From Fibrobacteria bacterium AD312 (GTDB lineage Bacteria > Fibrobacterota > Fibrobacteria > Fibrobacterales > Fibrobacteraceae): 64,000 nucleotides of DNA. Each line of letters begins with the position of its first letter. Position 1 is the first letter of the stretch. Below are positions 63,162-64,000 of the stretch, piece by piece. The stretch is taken from the NCBI GenBank assembly GCA_001462345.1, contig LIUM01000046.1, forward strand, positions 124,001 to 188,000, read 5' to 3'. Made by a program: the position numbers and the translations under genes. The notes under the pieces were generated by a model that had not been told where the DNA came from, searched no databases, and worked only from the letters and a program-made list of their open reading frames with translations.

Positions 63162-64000
63162 TTAGCATAAAGGCGTTTTGCTTTTTTCATTAGCGATTTC
63201 TCGAACTAATCTTGGCACTAAATAGCCTGGCAATTCGATTCGGATATTTTCAAGTAAATGAATGGCTTGGCTGTCAGGGACTTCAAAGTGGGAAGTCCCT
63301 TCCGCTTTATCTAACTGGTGTAAATAATAGGGGAGTACCCCTTGAGAAAATAATTTGTATGATAAATCCACCAAAGCCTTTACTGTATCATTAATGCCAC
63401 GGAGCAATACGGATTGGTTTAAAAGAGTAAAGCGTGCTTCTCTAAGAGTTTTATATAAGGCAGACGATTTTTCATCAAGCTCTTTGGCATGATTTACATG
63501 GCTCACAAGAATGGCATTCTTTTTTAGCGGAATCGTTTTTAAAATGGGTAGTAAGGGTTCAAGGCGATCTGGGTCAGTCACAGGGAGTCGAGAATGAAAA
63601 CGAATCGTTTTTACGGTTTCATGCTTTAAAACACTATCGGTGAGTTTCTTAAAAAAAGAAGGCGATGTAAAAAGAGGGTCTCCACCAGAAAAGATGATTT
63701 CATGAACATCGGGGTGAGAGCCTAACCAGCGATCTAATCGATTTGGAAGAGCTTCTGTCGATTCGTAATTAAAATGTTTTCGAAAGCAGAAACGACAATG
63801 GAGACTACAAGCGCATGTGGAGATGACTAATGCTCTTGAATTGTACTTTTGAAGAATACCTGGCTCTTGGGTAGCATTTATGTCTCCAACAGGATCTTTT
63901 GTAAAACCAGATTTTTGCTTTTTCTCTTCTAGTAGAGGAAGAATTTGTAATAATAAGGGGTCTAAAGGATTGTTCTTTTCGATTTTTTGAGCATAATGAA
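63162..64000 (-). CDS. epmB: EF-P beta-lysylation protein EpmB (KamA family), N-terminus beyond window
   Basis: The frame is open from the right window edge to the stop at 63162 (about 279 codons). It shows FTKDPVGDINAT, the radical SAM motif CACSLHCRFCFRKHF, and SGGDPLF, followed by LLRGINDT and LPYYLHQLDKAEGTSHF of the lysine 2,3-aminomutase family. The short C-terminus and the DPVGD/N-ATQEPG start are typical of EpmB, which makes beta-lysine for elongation factor P. The extreme N-terminus is outside the window. Confidence 0.88.
   Translation of the reverse strand, partial: HYAQKIEKNNPLDPLLLQILPLLEEKKQKSGFTKDPVGDINATQEPGILQKYNSRALVISTCACSLHCRFCFRKHFNYESTEALPNRLDRWLGSHPDVHEIIFSGGDPLFTSPSFFKKLTDSVLKHETVKTIRFHSRLPVTDPDRLEPLLPILKTIPLKKNAILVSHVNHAKELDEKSSALYKTLREARFTLLNQSVLLRGINDTVKALVDLSYKLFSQGVLPYYLHQLDKAEGTSHFEVPDSQAIHLLENIRIELPGYLVPRLVREIANEKSKTPLC

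Overview
The window is AT-rich bacterial chromosome that most resembles the family Fibrobacteraceae (phylum Fibrobacterota). The grounds are a two-domain FISUMP (Fibrobacter succinogenes major paralogous domain) lipoprotein, a TIGR02147-type regulator, many lipoproteins with poly-serine linkers behind the lipobox, secreted glycan-active enzymes ending in type IX-like sorting domains, a futalosine-pathway mqnA and a membrane-anchored AraC regulator. The base composition looks clearly more AT-rich than cultured Fibrobacter, so a relative rather than F. succinogenes itself is likely. The identification rests on gene content only.

Layout. 1-7.9 kb: secreted and surface genes (partial lipoprotein, secreted protein, PL14-type polysaccharide lyase, a GH26 remnant, GH26 beta-mannanase), a TIGR02147 regulator and a coupled lipoprotein. 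7.9-13.5 kb: a tightly packed minus-strand housekeeping operon (divIVA-like, yggU-like, pyrC, plsC, rnr, RgpF-like). 13.7-17.3 kb: GIY-YIG protein, half-size EamA transporter, a carboxyltransferase lacking its biotin domain, CnoX-like thioredoxin-TPR protein. 17.4-21 kb: zinc-ribbon protein, two paralogous periplasmic sensor proteins (one with an AraC domain) and an AI-2E-type permease. 21-25.8 kb: HU, FISUMP lipoprotein, then rpmH-rnpA-yidD-yidC. 25.8-30.2 kb: rsmA, lpxK-like, radical SAM, glmM. 30.2-34.1 kb: accessory patch with a decayed ISL3 element that truncates a neighbouring gene, plus lipoproteins. 34.2-42.6 kb: Hsp20 behind a sigma-54-type promoter, TolC-like protein, LRAT-domain protein, tRNA-Val, PTS IIA, aroD, clpP, ftsY and an overlapping chain ending in a glycosyltransferase fused to a barrel-like domain. 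43-50 kb: mqnA, response regulator/GGDEF, ferredoxin plus geranylgeranyl reductase, SDR protein, glgP. 50-54.2 kb: a tandemly duplicated Ser-rich lipoprotein next to a radical SAM/SPASM enzyme, then an ABC-F ATPase. 54.2-55 kb: an unusual non-coding block of small hairpins and repeats. 55-64 kb: cysQ, M50 protease, rpsT, an mglA-mglB operon running into outer-membrane proteins, and a partial epmB.

How the genes fit together. Much of the window is core biology: RNA decay, lipid A and phospholipid synthesis, peptidoglycan precursor supply, protein export, menaquinone synthesis, glycogen use. The accessory part is a secreted polysaccharide-degrading set at the left end, several surface-lipoprotein systems, and a polarity GTPase operon coupled to envelope proteins. 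The best candidates for something new are the duplicated ESSSS-repeat lipoproteins with their radical SAM/SPASM neighbour (50.0-52.4 kb), the twin-sensor/AraC cassette (17.4-19.8 kb), the glycosyltransferase-barrel fusion (41.0-42.6 kb) and the hairpin array upstream of the ABC-F gene (54.2-54.5 kb).
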